DNA of 64,000 nucleotides from Vitis vinifera (taxonomy: Eukaryota; Streptophyta; Magnoliopsida; Vitales; Vitaceae): NCBI RefSeq assembly GCF_030704535.1, contig NC_081820.1, positions 22,519,001-22,583,000 on the forward strand, read 5' to 3'. Under the pieces are notes generated by a model that was not told the DNA's origin, did not search any database, and worked only from the letters and a program-made list of their open reading frames with translations. This document shows, piece by piece, positions 24,505-36,322 of this stretch. Position numbers and translations under genes: made by a program. Every line of letters starts with the position of its first letter. Position 1 is the first letter of the stretch.

Positions 24505-25311
24505 ATTTTCTTTATTTTTTCTTCCCTTCCACTTTTCCTCTGTATTTTCTTTCCGTCTTATTTTTCCTTAATTTTTTTGGGAACCAAACATTACCTTAAG
24601 GAATTTGAAACAAAAGAAGCTTTAGACTTCATGAAAACATAATTATTTTAAAAGGAGAATTTATAAATACAAGTCGTCGCAATTTTACTAATTAAAAATA
24701 TCATAAGATAAAATTATCAAAAAATTCCAAATAATTTTTTAAAAGAATTAAAATTCATCATTTTTATTAATAAATATATGAAAATAAATAAACTTCAAAA
24801 ATTTTAAATAGAAAATATAAGTTTCTACTCAAAAAAATCCATCATTATGTTTATGAAGTTTAATCCATTTTAATTGCATTGATTTTTTTTATTTAAATTT
24901 TTAATATTTTCATAAAATCTAATAGGTTATATTTGTAAATATGGGGGTTATTTTGACCCCTTTAACCAATTAACCCAATCTAATAATCGATATTTTCATA
25001 ATTTATGAAATTTTAATTTTTACACTTCTCTTAGTAAAAAATAAAATAATATAAATAAAAATTAATCCGCACCCAAACCCAAGCCCCGGCCCCGTGTTGA
25101 TGGTCAGGGTCACCCGTCCCATTGTCACCCAAAGTACAAGCCTCCCATTTTATAGCACTGGGTAAAGAAGGTGTACTAAAATATTTCAAGTAAATTCCAA
25201 GGACCTTTCCGTAAATTCGAAAAACTCCTCCCTGAAACCAAACTCTAGAAACTCGGTGCTTTCTTCCTCCTGCTAATCTCTGCGCATTCCGAATTTGATC
25301 CGCTTGAAGCC
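24505..25311. other. Intergenic region and AP1S promoter/leader
   Basis: 24505-25020 is AT-rich with no gene. From about 25060 the DNA becomes CG-richer and must hold the promoter and 5' UTR of the AP-1 sigma gene, whose start codon is at 25312. A minus-strand frame here is a composition artefact. Confidence 0.4.
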
Positions 25312-28300
25312 ATGGTAAGCAAGTCCAACCTCCTCTTATTTTCACCTTTACAGTCATCGATTCTCAGCTCCCTAGTAGAATATGTAAAATCTGCGATTGA
25401 TTGCTTCCACAAGGAACCCTAGACATATATATTTATTTATTTATTTTTAATTATGTTTAGATCTAGAAATTTTGTAATCGAGGCTCGATTTTTCTTTTGG
25501 GTTTTGGACTAGAGAAACTAAAATTTCTTATGAACCGAGACTGTAAAATGATGGATTAAAAATTTTAATTTATTTTAATTTCCTCCGTTTTCTCAGTGAC
25601 CATATAGAGGGCGATCTCTGGTTCTGTTTCACATGTGGAATTTAATGTTTAATTTATGCTTCGATGCGGTTTTCATTTTCTTGGTTACGAAACTATGGCA
25701 ATTCCGGAGATCCTGGTTTGTTATTTATCATACAATGGATTACATAAAAAGTTCTTAAATATTATAAATAGATTTTTGATATTTCAAAATTTTTTTATAA
25801 GTACTTTCAAATATTTTACAAAATTTTCATATGATAATAGTAATGTTACATTTTTATCATTGATTTTCTAAATCTTCCCGACCATGCTCTTGGAGACCCT
25901 TTAAGGCCATAAAGGTACTTCTTAAGTTTGCAAACTTTGTTCTTCTAAGACTTGTCACCAAACCAAACCCAGGTGGAGTGTTCGTGTATGTCTCTTCTTT
26001 AAGTTGCCATGTAAAAAAACATTCGTCACATCAAACATTCTTGACCCCCACCATTCTCACCATTTCTAGGAAAAACTTGTGACAGCTTATCTTCAATTCC
26101 TCCAATCTCCTTTGAAGATAATTGAATGTGAAATATGGTTTCCTTTCAAAGAAAGTAACATCCATGGTAATATATGATCTTTTTATGGGAGGATTGTAGT
26201 ACTTATATCCCTTTTGAGTGAAGATATCCAAGGAAGACGCAACTAAGGGCTCTTGGATTGAGTTTATCTTTAGATTGCTTGGGAATGCAAATGAAAGATA
26301 AACAACCAAATATTTTTGGAAGAAGTGTTTCAATACCTTTAAAGTTAGGAAAAATACTTTGAGAGTATATTAATAGGGTTTGAATTAATACAATTCTTAT
26401 TTACCTATATATAAAAAATAGGGTTTGAAGTCTAGGACTCGAGAAGGCATTCAATATATTAAGAATGTAGTAGCCAAAATGGCTTCCCCTAATATAATTT
26501 GGAGTATTCATTTGAAAAAGTAAAGGCCTAGCTACTTTTGGGAGATGTTTGTTTTTCCTCTTTGTTACCCCATTTTGTTGTGAGGCATTTAAATATGAAG
26601 ATTGATGCACAGTACCTTCATTTTAGAGATAGGTGACAAGATTAGATTGAAGTATTCTCTCCCATTATTTTACCTTAAGGTATGGATTTTGGTACCAAAT
26701 TGGGTACAAACCAATTTGTGGAACATTAGGAAAATGGAATTAACTTCTGATTTGGATTTTAGGAGATAGACCCAAGTAATATAGAGTAGTCATTAATGAA
26801 GGTAAAAACCATCTAAAACCCAAAATATTTGGAATTCTAGGGAGTCCCTAAACATCCATTTGTATTAAAGTAAAAGGAGAAGTTTCCTTTTTATTTATCA
26901 TTGGAAAAGGTACATGTTGGTGTTTTGTAAGCTCACAAACCTCACAATGAAAGTCATGGAATTTAGTTTTATCAAACAATGTGGGAGTCATTTTTTCCAA
27001 GAGAAGGAAAAGTGGATGTCCCCCTACCATTGTTGCCATAGCCATATTGGATCAACTTTTGAGGGATTGTTGGTGGTAGCAAAAGCTGGTGGAATAGAAG
27101 CACCAATCTTCCAAGGTGTAATGAGGTGGTAGAGTCTACCTTTCCTCTCACCATGCCCAATCATCCTCCTTATTATCCTGTCTTGAAAAATGCAATGGGA
27201 ATAGGTATATGTCACACAATTCAGATCCTTAGTAAATTTTCTGGCAGACAACAGATTACAAGACAATTTGGGAACATGTAACACATATTTCAAGGTCAAG
27301 AAAGGAGTAATGGAGGCTATGCCTTGACCAATTATGGAAGAAAAAGTGCCATCAACAACCTTTACTTTTGGCTCACCTGAAAGTATTGTGTAAGTGGAAA
27401 AAAAATTGGAGTGACTTATCATATGGTCAGTGGCACTAGAATTTATTATCCAAGCGCTGGATGAGTAATCCTTAGAGGCACTTAAAATTTCAATATTACC
27501 CGTTTGGATGAAAGAATGGGAAATAATATTTGTAGTGGGAATTTGTGCATGTGTTTCAAGCTGGCTGAGAAATGTTTTCAGCTTTTTGTAATGCTCCTTG
27601 CTAAGCTTCACAAGAAACATCACCGGTTTCAGACATTTTTTAGGAAATTACAAGAAAGTTTCTGGTTTTTGGAAAAAAACAGGAGAGAATCTCAAGGGAA
27701 TTTATAATAGGAAACTAAGAAACCAACATTTTTTTTTTTTGATAAGTAAATCATAATTGTATTAAAATAGAGGCGAAAAGCTACAAAGCATACAGGGGGT
27801 ATGCAAAGCAACTAGCACCTCTCAAACAAAAAAGAAAGCCAACAGAGCCTCACCACCCCTTAATTGGAAGCTAACCACTTCAAGAAACCTATAAGGGATA
27901 GAGACGCGTCTCCAATATACAATCTAGCCCAGCTCCATAAATTACAAACAAAAAAATTCTTAAGTTTTTGAATATCTAACACTCCCCCCCTAAAAGCTAG
28001 TCTATTCCTCTTCTTCCAAACCGTCCAAAAAATACACAACGGTATGGATTTCCATATCTTTTTCCTTTTCTTCCCTACAAAAGAGCCCCTCCAACTAGTT
28101 AAAACCTTCTTTACAGTTTCTGGAAAGACCCATTACACACTTGATAACCCAAGGACGATATTCCCCAAGACTCTGACCGCTATACGGTATATAAGAATAT
28201 GATTTATAGTTTCTTCTTCACACCCACACAGAAAGCAACAATTAGGGAGCTGCCATCCTCTTTTCTGAAGCCTATCAACTAAGAAACCAACATTTGATGT

Positions 28301-31300
28301 TGGTTTACAAGAAAATTAACAAACTACAGTAATGAAGGTTGTATATGACTGAGCAATGAAGGCTTTATGGATCTTGGCAATGTTGGAGGACCTTCTCTGA
28401 TGTCATGATGAAAAAAAGTAATCTCCTGTATATCTCATTACATTCTGATCTACAATATATACACAAAAGAAGGTTTGACAAGATTCCTTAAATTAAGCTA
28501 CATATCAACAAGGATCCCTTAAATTAAACAATCTGATTGCTAGGATCCTACATGGAATTTGCCCTGATTCTTGGTATGGAAATCATGGGTCAACTTCTAC
28601 AAAAGAAAGAAAAATATATGGCAGGAAAAATAATTGCTGATTTCTTGGGCTAATCTTCTAACAAGGTCCTTTAAGTACATAAGATTATGACTAGGCTTAG
28701 AGACCTTTCATCTAGAAATGTATCTAAAATTTGGGATATTCAACATCCTCTTCCTGGCCAAATTGCATGTATAAATTATCTAATCCTTAATGAATACCAG
28801 AGCTATTCTCGTACCCAGTTCAATGAAACTAATAAGGTTGGTGAGTGGAGAAGCATATTGGTGGGGGCTCCTCCCCATGTTGACAACATAGCCAAATTTA
28901 TATCGTTTCTGGCTTTAGTGTTAAAGTCTGAGAATGGGATATGTTTACAGCATAGCCAAATGAATTAGAAGTTCATGCATTTTAATTCTGTGTTTTATTT
29001 GTAGTTGCTGCCTCAGTTCATAGTTTTGAATTTATGAATGAACAACCTATGATGCTTGATGAGAATTCCTGTCAATATCTTTTTGAGGGTCTGATCTTAC
29101 CCTGTTAACCTACCTGTGTTTTCGTAAGATATTTAAATGAATGTAATGTGTTATGCCTCTATGCTTGTTTCAGATTCATTTTGTGCTTCTCATTAGTCGA
29201 CAAGGAAAAGTGAGGTTGACAAAATGGTATTCACCTTATACTCAAAAGGAAAGAACTAAGGTATGTTTTTGTATTTTTATTTTCAGCAAAATCTAATAGA
29301 TGATGTCACCTTAGTTGTGCAACTTTTTTGATATGACTTGTTCAACTGGTGAGAATGAGAATATGAAGCAATTATTACTTTTTGTAGCCTTTTCACTTTG
29401 TTCTGCCAGTTTTTTTAATTTAATTGTTGTAGATGTTTGTAAGTTTCAAATGTTAAAAAATATTTTTTTATACAATCAGGGTAGTGAATATGTATTTACT
29501 ATTTAACTAACACAAGTACAGTACAAAACAAGAATTTTCCTTCAAGTATTATACTATTTTTTTTTTTGTACAACCAGGCCAGTTTATATATGCTTTACTA
29601 TTTAATCACATGAGTATCAACGATTTTCTTTTCCTTTCCATTCTAGGTTTTCCTTTGCTGTCTAAGTCTCTTAAGGGATAGTGAATTGTTATTATGCAGT
29701 TGGAACATGATGCTTATTATTTTCTGAAATTTGCTTTAAAAACAGTTAGCTGATGATTTCAAGGACTATGGTCTTGTACATGAACACATTCAAATGTATA
29801 TGAATAGCGATGAAGGCAATATTATTCACTAGTGGATCTAAGATAGGCTTATTGTGTGTGTGAGTGGCAGGGGTGTTGGGGGGGTTGGTATTCCAAGGGG
29901 TGGAAGGTGTTAGCCTTGAAGTTAAGAAGTTTCAGGGTTTCTCCTTCTCAAAGGTTTAAGCAAGTGGCCAAAGGTGCCTACTCTCACATTTTAGGAATGG
30001 GGCTTGTGCCCAAGAAGTGTGGGTGAGAGCTGTTAGGGTGGCTCTCCACTTATGGGGACAGGATTCTTTTGAAAAGGTTAGGGACCCTTGTGGGGGACCT
30101 ATGGCTATGGACAAAGAACACAACCCTTCACGGTACTTTGCAATGGGCTAGAATCCTGGCTAAATCTAATGGGAGATAGCTTTTGGCTACCATTCACGTG
30201 GTGGTGGGGCTTTTGAGTTTTTCCATTCATCTGTGGTGGGAAAATCTATCGTGGGTGATTTTGGTCAATCCTAAGAGGAATTGCATAGGACAGGAGGTCA
30301 GGGAGGATGTTGTGGGGTCTCCACACCTAGAAGGAGCCTAGTTTTGAATGGAGAGTCCCTTGAAAGGGACAGAGGTTATGTGTTGGATTTGGGGCAAAAG
30401 TCTTCCAATGACAAGGCCCCATCACTGGTGATAGCCAATGATTTAGTTCCATGGAGGAGGCATGTTAAGGGCTCTTTAAAAGAATGCAAGGGCAATGGCT
30501 ATTATGATCTCTAGTGAGAGTTTGGTTATAGATTTCTTGGAGAATCATTCTAGAAATGCAAAGTATACAACCCTAGAATTGTACAGTAGGGAGGTGGCTT
30601 CAAGAAATGGTAGTCCCAGTCAAGATTCAATGGGAGATGTGGGCCTCTTGTCTTTCAGGAAATTTGTCTCCTTTAGCAAGTTTTTGGGATTGCTAGTGGA
30701 TGGTTTTGAGAAGGAAATTGTGACCCTGTTGAGTAAGTTGAATGTCAAAAACGGCTATAGATTGGTGGCTTCAAGTGATAAGAGGAGGCCTTCCTCTTCA
30801 TCTCTCTTTGATAGGGAGCTATGGACGGTTGGAGTACTCACTTAATTACAGTCAATCAACTGGAGAATAGAGGAGGAGCCGAATGTATGGGTAGATGATG
30901 CTGAAGTGGGAAGAGAGAGTTGGAATTTGTTGGAAGTGGGTAGATGATACTGGAATCTGTCTCTTGGTTTATTTTAGGGCTAATGACAACTTCATGAGAT
31001 AGAGTTTCAAGACTTCAATCGGCTAGTGATAAGAGGTTTGCCTGCAAGAAGGTCGTACGGGACGTGTTGTTTTTCTATTCCTCTAAGGCTTAGTTTTTGT
31101 ATCGGGTTGTGGTTTTTTACTTCTCTTTTCCCTTTGCTTGCCTTTTGTCACAATTTGTACTCTCCGTATATAATTTGTGCACCTATTCCAAACACCTTTA
31201 ATATATCTACTTATTTTACCTATAAAAAAACTAATAATAATTTGAAAAATGTAAAATAAAATAGAAATCTTGCTCCCCCTAAAAAAACTAAAAAATATTT

Positions 31301-34300
31301 ATAATTAAATGTTATTGAAGAAATAAATAACTTTTATCTTTTAAGTATTGATATATTATGATTTAAATATATATTTTTTATTTAAAAAATACATTGAAAC
31401 TTTTGCCAAATTTATTTGATATTCACAATTTTTTATTTTTTTTTATTTTTTTATTTCTTTTCATGCAACTATTGTCCTAATTTGTTTTTCATTAATTTTT
31501 AAATATTATATTTAATTATTCACATTAAGAGAATTAGTTTTTACTTTAAACTATAGAAGTTAACATAGTCTAACAGAATACTTTAAATTATAGATTAATT
31601 TAATACAAAATTTCATCACTTTCAACCATTATATTTAGTTATTTGAAAAAAAATGAATTATTTTAAGATTTTTTTTACTAAAAAAATTATTAAATTAATT
31701 AAAAATTAACTAGTGAGTTTTTTTTTTTTTGTTACTGCTTTAACTCTTCTGAAAAATTCTTTGAATGTTTTTAATATTTTTTTTTATAAAATCATTTCCT
31801 TTTTTGTATTTGGGTTTTTTAATTTGATATATTGTGTTTATTCATGATTAAAGAATAAAATTACACAATTTTGGTGAACAATAACAAGGTTATCACTAAC
31901 TATTTCTGATATTCATCCATGGTTATTATAATGCTTTCCCCCCTTAAGAAAAATTCCTGGCTCTGTCACTGATAGTATTGTTTGATAACTAATCTAGCAT
32001 AAAGATTTACTGAGAGTGATGTGCATTTCCAAAACTGTCTCAAACTTGAAATGGTACTGCTAACACCTTGTAAAGGTAATTCGAGAGCTCAGTGGCGTAA
32101 TTCTGACCCGAGGTCCCAAGCTTTGCAACTTCGTGGAGTGGAGGGGATATAAAGTTGTCTACAAAAGGTGTGGGAAGATATTTCATCATCCATTTCGAAG
32201 TTCTTGACTGCATTCTTTTTTCACTATGATCATATTTCTACTGTAAACAAAGTGATCATCTTTGGGAAAAGAATATCCATCCTTGAAAATGCATGACTGG
32301 TTTACTTCATGTGGATGCAGATATGCGAGCCTGTATTTCTGCATGTGCATTGACCAGGATGACAATGAATTGGAGGTCCTTGAAATAATCCACCATTATG
32401 TTGAGATACTGGACCGCTATTTTGGCAGTGTGAGCCTGCTAGTCCTTGAGTTAGTTAAGATTATACATCAGATTTACATGACATCTTAAACTGATTTTTT
32501 ATGATACTCTTCTCAACTTTCCTATTAGGTCTGTGAGCTGGATTTGATTTTTAATTTCCACAAGGTATGTCTCTTGAATCCACTTTATCTTTACAATTTT
32601 CTGATTCAATATTGATGTGGAGCTTCTTGTTTAATAATAGAAAGTTTATGATCTTATGTACACTCATTAAAGAAATGGGCCAAATATCCCTAGATGAAGT
32701 TGAATGGAGGAAATGGATTTATAGATCATAGCCAAGTGTCGATCTATATAGGTGTAGTTATATTTTGTGGAGTTGTGCATTTTCATGTTTGTTTCTTGTG
32801 CACATTAATCCTTGTCTAATAAATAAATTATGAATTTAGATAGTGTATTTCTTTGATTTTTTCATCACTTCCAAAAATGTGAAAGCTTGTAAAAGAAAAT
32901 CCAAAATATTTTCCTGAACTCCCAAATCCTTGAAGCTGAAAACCATGTTCCATTACTTTGTCTTGAGATGAGGGATGCAGAAATGGTGCATTATACACTC
33001 TGTTCTTCCATTTCCATTTCCCTGATGGAGAAAATTTAGCTTTGGATTTTTCTGTTTCTTGTTCTCCAAAATCAAATTGCAGGATTGGGTTTCTCCTTTT
33101 TGCTAACTGCAGAGGTGAGTTCCTTTTTCTGTTTCCTTTTTGCCAACGTGCATTGGATATTCTCCACCTCTATCAACCAAAGTCTGTTTGCTGTTTCCTG
33201 AACGTCTCTGGTGTTATTTTTTTTTCTTTTTAAAAAAGGGACTCCATATTCGCTCTTTAATTTATAGGCTTCTTCGAGGTTGGATATTTCTGGGTTTCTT
33301 TTGGTCTCCTTTTTTGTGTCAAAAGCAGGTTGTGTTTTTTTTTCCTTGCTTTTTTAAGTTTCTTAGACTAAGAAGTGCTATGTTCTTTTTTTTATTTTTT
33401 ATTTCCTCCCTACAGGCAAACCAGACAATTTTGTTGGTTTTTTCAGTTCCCTCACATCAAAACACTGCATTATACTTCCTCCCATTTGCTCTAATCTAAG
33501 TTAAGACAGTGTTGGGCTTTCTAAGTTTTCTTCACCCAGAATGCAGGTTTTTGTACCTTGGTCTCCAATTGGGTTGGATCTTGTACTTGTTAAATGAGAA
33601 ATTAATCCTTTGTTGGTCTCCACGGTGCAAACAGAGTTGGGTTTTCTCCATTTCTTTGTCCCCAATGCCAAAATGCAGATATGGGCTTTTAGCATTTCCA
33701 TGTGTCTGGCATCATAACACAGTGATGGACTTTCTGTCTTTACTGTGTTTTGCCTTTCTTTCTTTCTTTAATTTTATTTATTTATTTAGGTCATGTATCC
33801 CTTTAAGGTCAATACACTGCATTGGGTTTTTTTTTGCCCTCTTGAGCTCTTTAGAAAGCATTCTTCAAAACAAATAGAACACATCTAGGACTCCAAGCAC
33901 CAGCAAGAAGTGAACAAGAAGGTACAATACTATTGATATGTCAAATAAGACCTCTGCTGCTGTTAAAAAAAATGAGGAACAATAGCTCCTGCCAGCCTTT
34001 TGATAAGAAATATCAACATTTGCATCCCTATTACCTCAAAGATAGAGAAGCGGTAATATAACAAACAAACCCCCACCCAAAAAGGAAAAAAAAAAAAGAA
34101 AAGAAAAAGAAGCTGAAATATAAAGAGAAAAAAGTGTTATTAGAGATACGTAAACAAAATCTTCCTACGTATCTTACAAGTGGATCAGGGAATGTGACTT
34201 CTAGCTTCACCATCTCTGCTCCAGAAATCACTAAAAGAAGTATTAAAGATGATAGAGTAGTCTCAGAATTCACAAGTATAATAGCATAATAGTCCAAAGA

Positions 34301-34797
34301 GGATAATTGCTTACATCTTTACGAAATTTTAAATGAATGTTCAGTTCTGATTTGCTCATTCCATGGAAAAATCGGAATTATTTGTTGGAGGAAATAAATT
34401 TCAATCTTTGGGGATGGTATTGCCATTTTCAATAATGGAACATGACTATCAGTATGTTCTACCATTATTGACATTATTATTATTTCTTAACACCATCCTT
34501 ATTGTTATTATTATTATTAGTATCAGGGATAAAAATTTTCTAACAGAAGACTTGGCAGGCTTATTATATATTGGATGAGCTTTTGATTGCTGGTGAACTT
34601 CAAGAGTCAAGCAAGAAGACAGTTGCACGGCTGATAGCTGCACAGGTATGGTTCCTTCCCAGATGCGATTTGCTTACGTACCAACAAAAATGTTGGTGCT
34701 GAATGGGCTTGAGTTTTTGTTGCAGGATTCGTTGGTGGAGACTGCTAAAGAGGAGGCCAGTTCAATAAGCAATATAATTGCTCAAGCCACCAAATAA
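25312..34797 (+). CDS. AP1S: AP-1 complex subunit sigma (clathrin adaptor small chain)
   Basis: Seven exons: 25312-25314 (only the ATG), 29174-29260, 32076-32167, 32321-32429, 32529-32564, 34559-34645 and 34726-34797. The product is 161 aa, the length of plant AP-1 sigma, beginning [20 protein letters not shown] and ending NIIAQATK. It carries the family marks [38 protein letters not shown] and [12 protein letters not shown]. The protein is one of four subunits of the adaptor that packs cargo into clathrin vesicles at the trans-Golgi network. The gene is 9.5 kb because introns 1, 2 and 5 are 3.9, 2.8 and 2.0 kb; introns 1 and 2 carry transposon remains. The coding sequence is intact and the calls are near certain. 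Confidence 0.97.
25860..28600 (-). mobile_element. Broken Ty1/copia LTR retrotransposon in AP1S intron 1
   Basis: Reading on the minus strand from high to low coordinate, there are an LTR-like stretch (about 28390-28600), the end of gag, a protease-like region, GAG-pre-integrase, integrase, the post-integrase region and the first part of reverse transcriptase, in copia order. The element is a fossil: it is broken in many places and truncated within the polymerase, so no end-to-end copy is present. A LINE tail is inserted in it. The age is old, judged by the number of breaks. Confidence 0.8.
27732..28276 (-). mobile_element. 5'-truncated LINE tail with 19-bp target-site duplication
   Basis: On the minus strand this 545-bp piece starts inside the zf-RVT zinc-binding region after the reverse transcriptase ([20 protein letters not shown], then a [20 protein letters not shown]-like stretch). 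It continues into a 3' UTR and ends ATTTACTTATC plus a poly(A) run (T run on the + strand at about 27731-27741). It is flanked by AACTAAGAAACCAACATTT at 27713-27731 and 28277-28295, a direct repeat typical of target-primed insertion. The tail and zf-RVT sequence resemble the abundant grapevine LINEs. It is nested in the copia fossil. Confidence 0.88.
29870..31235 (+). mobile_element. LINE relic (ORF1-like part plus 3' tail) in AP1S intron 2
   Basis: The first part (about 29990-30850) gives fragments resembling the DUF4283-type ORF1 of plant LINEs (a GDxCGGxxAxD-like stretch and a serine-rich tail up to RELWTVGV). The end (about 31020-31235) is a non-coding tail closing in ATTTTACCTATAAAAAAAC, like the 3' end of grape LINEs. 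The reverse-transcriptase ORF is missing between them, so this is an internally deleted copy with frame breaks. It lies in the same direction as AP1S. No clear target-site duplication was found. Confidence 0.6.
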
Positions 34798-35296
34798 GAT
34801 CTGTATTTAAATGAGTTGGTCTGTATACTCCCCTGGTTGGCAGTGTTCAATATGATACAATCTCTCATTTTGTTTCTTAAATTCCGTATTCGCTCAAGCC
34901 ATCATATTTTTTGTTGTAAAAAATAAAAAATTGTTTTCTATTTTTAAAAACAAAATACTATTTTTGTTTCTGGTTCTCAAATACATTTTTCTACCTAGTA
35001 GTAGAAAATTGTTCCTATAAACAATTGTCTAACATGGTCTTAATTTCTTTTTTATTTTATGGAAAGTGTGGTCCTAATAAGTGACACATGGTTTTGGATT
35101 CGAATCATGTCATTGATGATACCTTAAATTTACTAAATGCTAGTTGTTGCAGGGTGGTGAGTACTCTAAAATTTGGATTCCCTTGGAGAGTCTTAAGGGT
35201 TTTCCCATGGAAGGTTCTTTGGTTATCAAAAAAAAAAAAAAAATTGATTTTATGAGCACCTTTCCTAAAATTAATCCATGTAATGATCATCCAAGC

Positions 35297-35493
35297 CAAA
35301 GAAAGCTACCAACAATGGGGTCCTTATGACATTGATGAGGATGTTATGGAATCATACTACCAACAGTGGGGTCTTTATGACATTGATGTATTCAACTTAG
35401 AAGACAGAAAAATCGCACACGATAGCATATTGACTCCCTTCTCAGAGGTTCATGCCATCTTCAATTTGGATTTTACCAACATTTATGTGAAGT
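35297..35493 (+). pseudogene. C-terminal fragment of a DUF295 F-box gene
   Basis: The sequence matches the last 45 codons of the two intact F-box genes: QQWG.YDID, VFNLEDRK, and, in a shifted frame, the PIWILPT end. The QQWGxYDID block is present twice, 54 bases apart, through a local tandem duplication. There is no upstream F-box, so this is a remnant of a lost family member just upstream of copy 2. Confidence 0.8.
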
Positions 35494-35621
35494 CATGCAT
35501 TTGTCTATACCCTGTTTGGTTGCTCTGTTCCAAGTTTAGTTAATTTTATTATATGGGTAATGCCTTTAAATTCAAAATAACATTTTTCTTCCATCCCAAC
35601 CATTGGTTTTATTATCTAATC

Positions 35622-35657
<36 letters not shown>

Positions 35658-36322
35658 TTAAAATCATTACAATGAGTTTGAAGTTAATTTTTAATTTTTT
35701 TCTTCTTTCATATTTCCTTGGAACCAAACATAACATATTGATTTTATATTGTACGTGATTTACACATCCAATTTATGCAATCTTTGACGTCTTGATAAGA
35801 ACCAAACACGATGTTGAGAACTAGAGAGTTATGACAAAAATATAAAACATATGAAGCCTTTTATCCTTTGGCCAATCTTAATTTTATTTGTTTTTATTTT
35901 TTCTTTTATAAAATGAAAAAATAAAAAATATTGAATTTATAAAAAAATAATAATAATTAGAGCAAAAAAATATTAATACATAAATTGTCAAAATAAAAAT
36001 TTACATATATAAAAAAAGTTAAACAAAAATTAATAGATGTTAAAAAGTGGCTCATATTAACAAGTAGAAACCGAATTTTAAAACTTTCCCTCCCTCGGTA
36101 GATTTTTTTTTTTTTTAAACAGGATTTTATATTGACAAGAGTTCTAATTGAGATATATTTTGGTAGCCCACAATCCCAAGCCAATTACAATATTATATAT
36201 TGCATTAAAGCTAGGGTTTTGAGAACCATTGCATTAAAGCCTAGGGTTTTGTGGTTCCATTACACCTTAATCAAAGCCAAAACATCTTCTTCTGATTCTT
36301 CCAGCTTATTAAGAAAGTTGTT
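35494..36322. other. Intergenic AT-rich DNA with (AT)n microsatellite
   Basis: An (AT)n run lies at 35625-35655. The rest is AT-rich with no gene, ending in the promoter and leader of F-box copy 2. The phrase CATTGCATTAAAGC.TAGGGTTTTG is repeated at about 36201 and 36229. Confidence 0.45.

Noticed and set aside
28687-28968. 93-aa plus-strand frame in AP1S intron 1
   Set aside because: I do not recognise it, it has no splice or promoter support and lies beside transposon debris; probably an intronic or element-derived frame.
33042-33877. Overlapping Phe/Leu-rich frames in AP1S intron 5
   Set aside because: They come from a T-rich intronic stretch, have hydrophobic low-complexity composition and lie between two certain exons.
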